Shown here: piece by piece, positions 48,227 through 64,000 of the stretch
Numbering within the stretch: position 1 is the stretch's first letter
Layout of the letters: every line of letters begins with the position of its first letter
DNA from: Amorphochlora amoebiformis
Taxonomy: Eukaryota; Cercozoa; Chlorarachniophyceae
Length of the DNA stretch: 64,000 nt
Assembly: GCA_054601695.1 (NCBI GenBank)
Contig: BAAHQB010000049.1
Coordinates: 248,001 to 312,000, forward strand
Direction: 5' to 3'
Program-made: the position numbers and the translations under genes
Notes under the pieces: model-generated
The model's database searches: none
Told to the model about the DNA's origin: nothing
What the model saw: only the letters and a program-made list of their open reading frames with translations

Positions 48227-48654
48227 TAAACACATACATACACACAAACCTGATAATTATTCTCATACACTGCATCCATGAGAGCTGTTGAGCCCTCTTG
48301 GTTCTTCTGATTGACATTAGCCCTCGCGTACTCAACCAAATATCTCACGATATCCAAATGATCATTATGAGCAGCGTGAGACAAAGCTGTCTCTCCCATG
48401 TCATCTGATAGATTTACTTCCGCCTTCGCCTCCTCAACTAGGAACTGCACCGTCCTGATATGTCCGTTCCCGGCCGCATACATCAAGCAGGTGGCATTAT
48501 ACATTCCTCCCCGACAGTTGACGTTTCCCCCGTGCTCGACCTCGGCTCTCAGACCCAGTACATCGCCGGCCTCCGCCAGCGAAATGATTTGCAATTCAGA
48601 GAGAGTGAGCGATACCTCCTTGGCAGTGAAGTAACCCAGCCGATGAGAATCCAT
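41194..48654 (-). CDS. Ankyrin-repeat and coiled-coil protein, complete, 11 exons
   Basis: Exons in transcription order: 48654-48250, 47597-47436, 47240-47121, 46362-46114, 45455-45320, 45103-45039, 44273-44082, 43503-43417, 43284-42745, 42238-42161, 41289-41194 (TAA). Phase is 0 at every join except 1 between the fifth and sixth. The protein is about 709 residues. Residues 1-312 carry roughly seven ankyrin repeats (for example [40 protein letters not shown]). Then follow a Ser/Lys-rich stretch with [16 protein letters not shown] (KSVQF resembles a PP1-docking RVxF motif), a charged coiled coil, a 180-residue low-complexity Ser/Lys/Arg exon and a second coiled coil ending KELKRPKK. Ankyrin repeats bind proteins; the partner is unknown. 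A cytoskeletal or scaffold role is only a guess. Confidence 0.88.
41660..42160 (-). repeat. Nine-unit minisatellite built on the donor of exon 42238-42161
   Basis: Units of about 53-58 bp on the coding (minus) strand begin GGGTACACGTGTATCACATC and contain AATAGAATACTCTTTTAGAA. The first unit begins at the true donor (CGG|GTACAC). Two length variants alternate (TTTTAGAATG and GTTAGAATG forms). Confidence 0.95.
42745..43503 (-). CDS. Ankyrin gene exons 8-9, coiled coil then disordered region
   Basis: 43503-43417 encodes [20 protein letters not shown] then EQKKRIEEK, a clear heptad-type coiled coil. 43284-42745 is the largest exon in the window (180 codons), rich in Ser, Lys, Arg and Pro, with an acidic patch [10 protein letters not shown]. 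Its acceptor follows a run of 22 C (on the coding strand). Protein order cannot be predicted beyond composition. Confidence 0.83.
43289..43311. repeat. G homopolymer, about 22 nt, at an acceptor
   Basis: On the minus (coding) strand this is a C run directly before ACAG of exon 43284-42745. It may serve as the pyrimidine tract. Confidence 0.9.
43553..43640 (-). repeat. Inverted copy of the dispersed 85-bp element
   Basis: Reverse-complemented: CAAACAGCACTACAGCCCCA CCCAGTGGAGGAG ... GGTCCTAGGACTAAGACATG CTGAATAATC, closely matching 12795-12876. It lies in an intron of the minus-strand ankyrin gene. Confidence 0.8.
44082..45455 (-). CDS. Ankyrin gene exons 5-7, Ser-rich linker and coiled coil
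   Basis: 45455-45320 reads [20 protein letters not shown], then [20 protein letters not shown]. 45103-45039 reads [20 protein letters not shown]. 44273-44082 reads [20 protein letters not shown] and continues as a charged helix ([20 protein letters not shown]). The phase-1 join between the first two creates Ala and is consistent. Confidence 0.85.
45845..45880 (-). repeat. Degraded 5' copy of exon 45455-45320
   Basis: On the minus strand GACAGGGAAAACTATAAAGC resembles the exon start CATCAGGGAAAAGCTCCTAA. It lies upstream in transcription, as expected for a 5' echo. The match is short. Confidence 0.4.
46114..47597 (-). CDS. Ankyrin gene exons 2-4
   Basis: 47597-47436 (54 codons: [20 protein letters not shown]), 47240-47121 (40 codons: NTALLHAA at its end) and 46362-46114 (83 codons: [20 protein letters not shown], ending [20 protein letters not shown]). 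All phase 0. The TALxxAxxxxxxxxVxxLL ankyrin core recurs in register across the joins. Confidence 0.92.
48250..48654 (-). CDS. Ankyrin gene exon 1 with start codon
   Basis: ATG at 48654, 135 codons, donor GTTTGT. It begins [20 protein letters not shown] and then three ankyrin repeats. This is the longest ordinary coding exon in the window by composition, with balanced base use unlike the TA-rich surroundings. No upstream in-frame ATG competes, because the frame is bounded by non-coding sequence in the divergent intergenic region. Confidence 0.92.
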
Positions 48655-49211
48655 GAAGGCGATCTAGATGCGATGAGCTTGTCGCTGCATCCTCCTTTGC
48701 TCCATCGCTGTCGTTCAGGTTGTTTGAGAACGACGGCGTTATGCCCTCCATCGTAACCTGCTATATTTATCTGAACATTGTCTAATAATATGCCATAAGA
48801 ATAGAATTCTCAACACCAAAGGTCCAAAGCTGCATTCTTCTGTCCTTTCTGGCTTAAGAAGTTGGACACGTGTTCTGATCCTTAGGGTGACATCTTAAGC
48901 CGTCACAAGAATGTCACACAAGATAGTGTGATCTAGGGCTGTGTCACACTTTGAACAGAAAAAAGGAACGTGTGATTCAGTGTTGTGTCACTACCACACG
49001 TGTATCTGCTGCTCGTGCCAACTTCACGTTACAGCCTTTCAGGCACGCACCTCCGAGAGGGTGACGAAAAAATCATGCGGCTGTGCTCCCCCTGCCTCCT
49101 CCTCATCGCTTACATGGCGCCCATTCGCGGCCAAAGGTTCCGTTTTTTTTAGATATTTGAGCAATTTGGTGGGTTGGGGTTGAGTTTCAGGTAGATTTCG
49201 CGGGAAGACCG
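48655..49211. promoter_or_regulatory. Divergent intergenic region between two ankyrin genes
   Basis: 557 bp separate the ATG at 48654 (minus) from the ATG at 49212 (plus). The region is not TA microsatellite. It holds several copies of GTGTCAC/GTCACA within about 120 bp (48889-49011) that could be paired regulatory sites or debris of the SINE-like element, which carries the same word. A shared promoter is inferred from layout only. Confidence 0.45.
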
Positions 49212-63865
<14,654 letters not shown>

Positions 63866-64000
63866 GAGACTACACATGGACATGCATACAAGATCTTGGC
63901 TGTCCACTTAAGTTGGAACGTTCAATCTCTAAAATCTACGACAAGCTAGACAAGGTCTCGGCCGTACAGTGCAATTTCATCTAGTTCATGATCACCATCG
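63866..64000 (+). other. 3' flank of the second ankyrin gene
   Basis: Non-repetitive sequence after the stop codon, probably 3' untranslated. No AATAAA seen before the window ends. Confidence 0.4.

Overview
The window is eukaryotic nuclear DNA, most likely from a protist with a very repeat-rich genome. The coding sequence sits in many short exons (about 10-540 nt). Nearly all are bounded by AG at the 5' side and GT at the 3' side, and the introns are mostly (TA)n runs, CT/GA tracts, minisatellites and TTAGGG/CCCTAA telomere-type arrays. Almost every long open frame is translated microsatellite ([14 protein letters not shown]) and is not a gene. I rebuilt the genes by hand from short non-repetitive islands, asking that splice sites, codon phase and protein similarity agree. 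I cannot name the species. TTAGGG repeats and TA-rich introns would suit a rhizarian such as a foraminiferan, but that is a guess.

Layout. (1) 533-10146, plus: a leucine-rich-repeat protein, cut off at the left edge, with a charged tail. (2) 11685-36890, plus: a SNF2-family DNA translocase resembling ERCC6L/PICH, about 770 residues in roughly 40 exons over 25 kb. It has an N-terminal TPR-like segment, helicase motifs I to VI and a Ser-rich tail ending at a stop. (3) 37-41 kb: a long inverted repeat (foldback element) and a poorly resolved short locus whose strand is uncertain. (4) 48654 down to 41194, minus: a complete 11-exon gene for an ankyrin-repeat plus coiled-coil protein of about 709 residues. 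(5) 49212-63865, plus: a second ankyrin-repeat gene, or two adjacent ones, head-to-head with gene 4 across a 557-bp gap. SINE-like elements with tRNA-type promoter boxes lie at 33.1, 59.2 and 62.8 kb.

The most unusual signal is a systematic one that I call exon echoes. Many true exons are accompanied by partial copies of themselves. Copies of the 5' part, with the splice acceptor, always lie upstream. Copies of the 3' part, with the splice donor, always lie downstream. Only one copy per exon is complete. This occurs at some 18-20 exons in every gene and on both strands. A second unusual feature is introns built from telomere-type repeat, in which the repeat itself supplies the splice site (donors GTAACCCTAACCC and GTACCCTAACCC, acceptor CCCTAG). 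All gene calls are by eye; no database search or transcript data were available.
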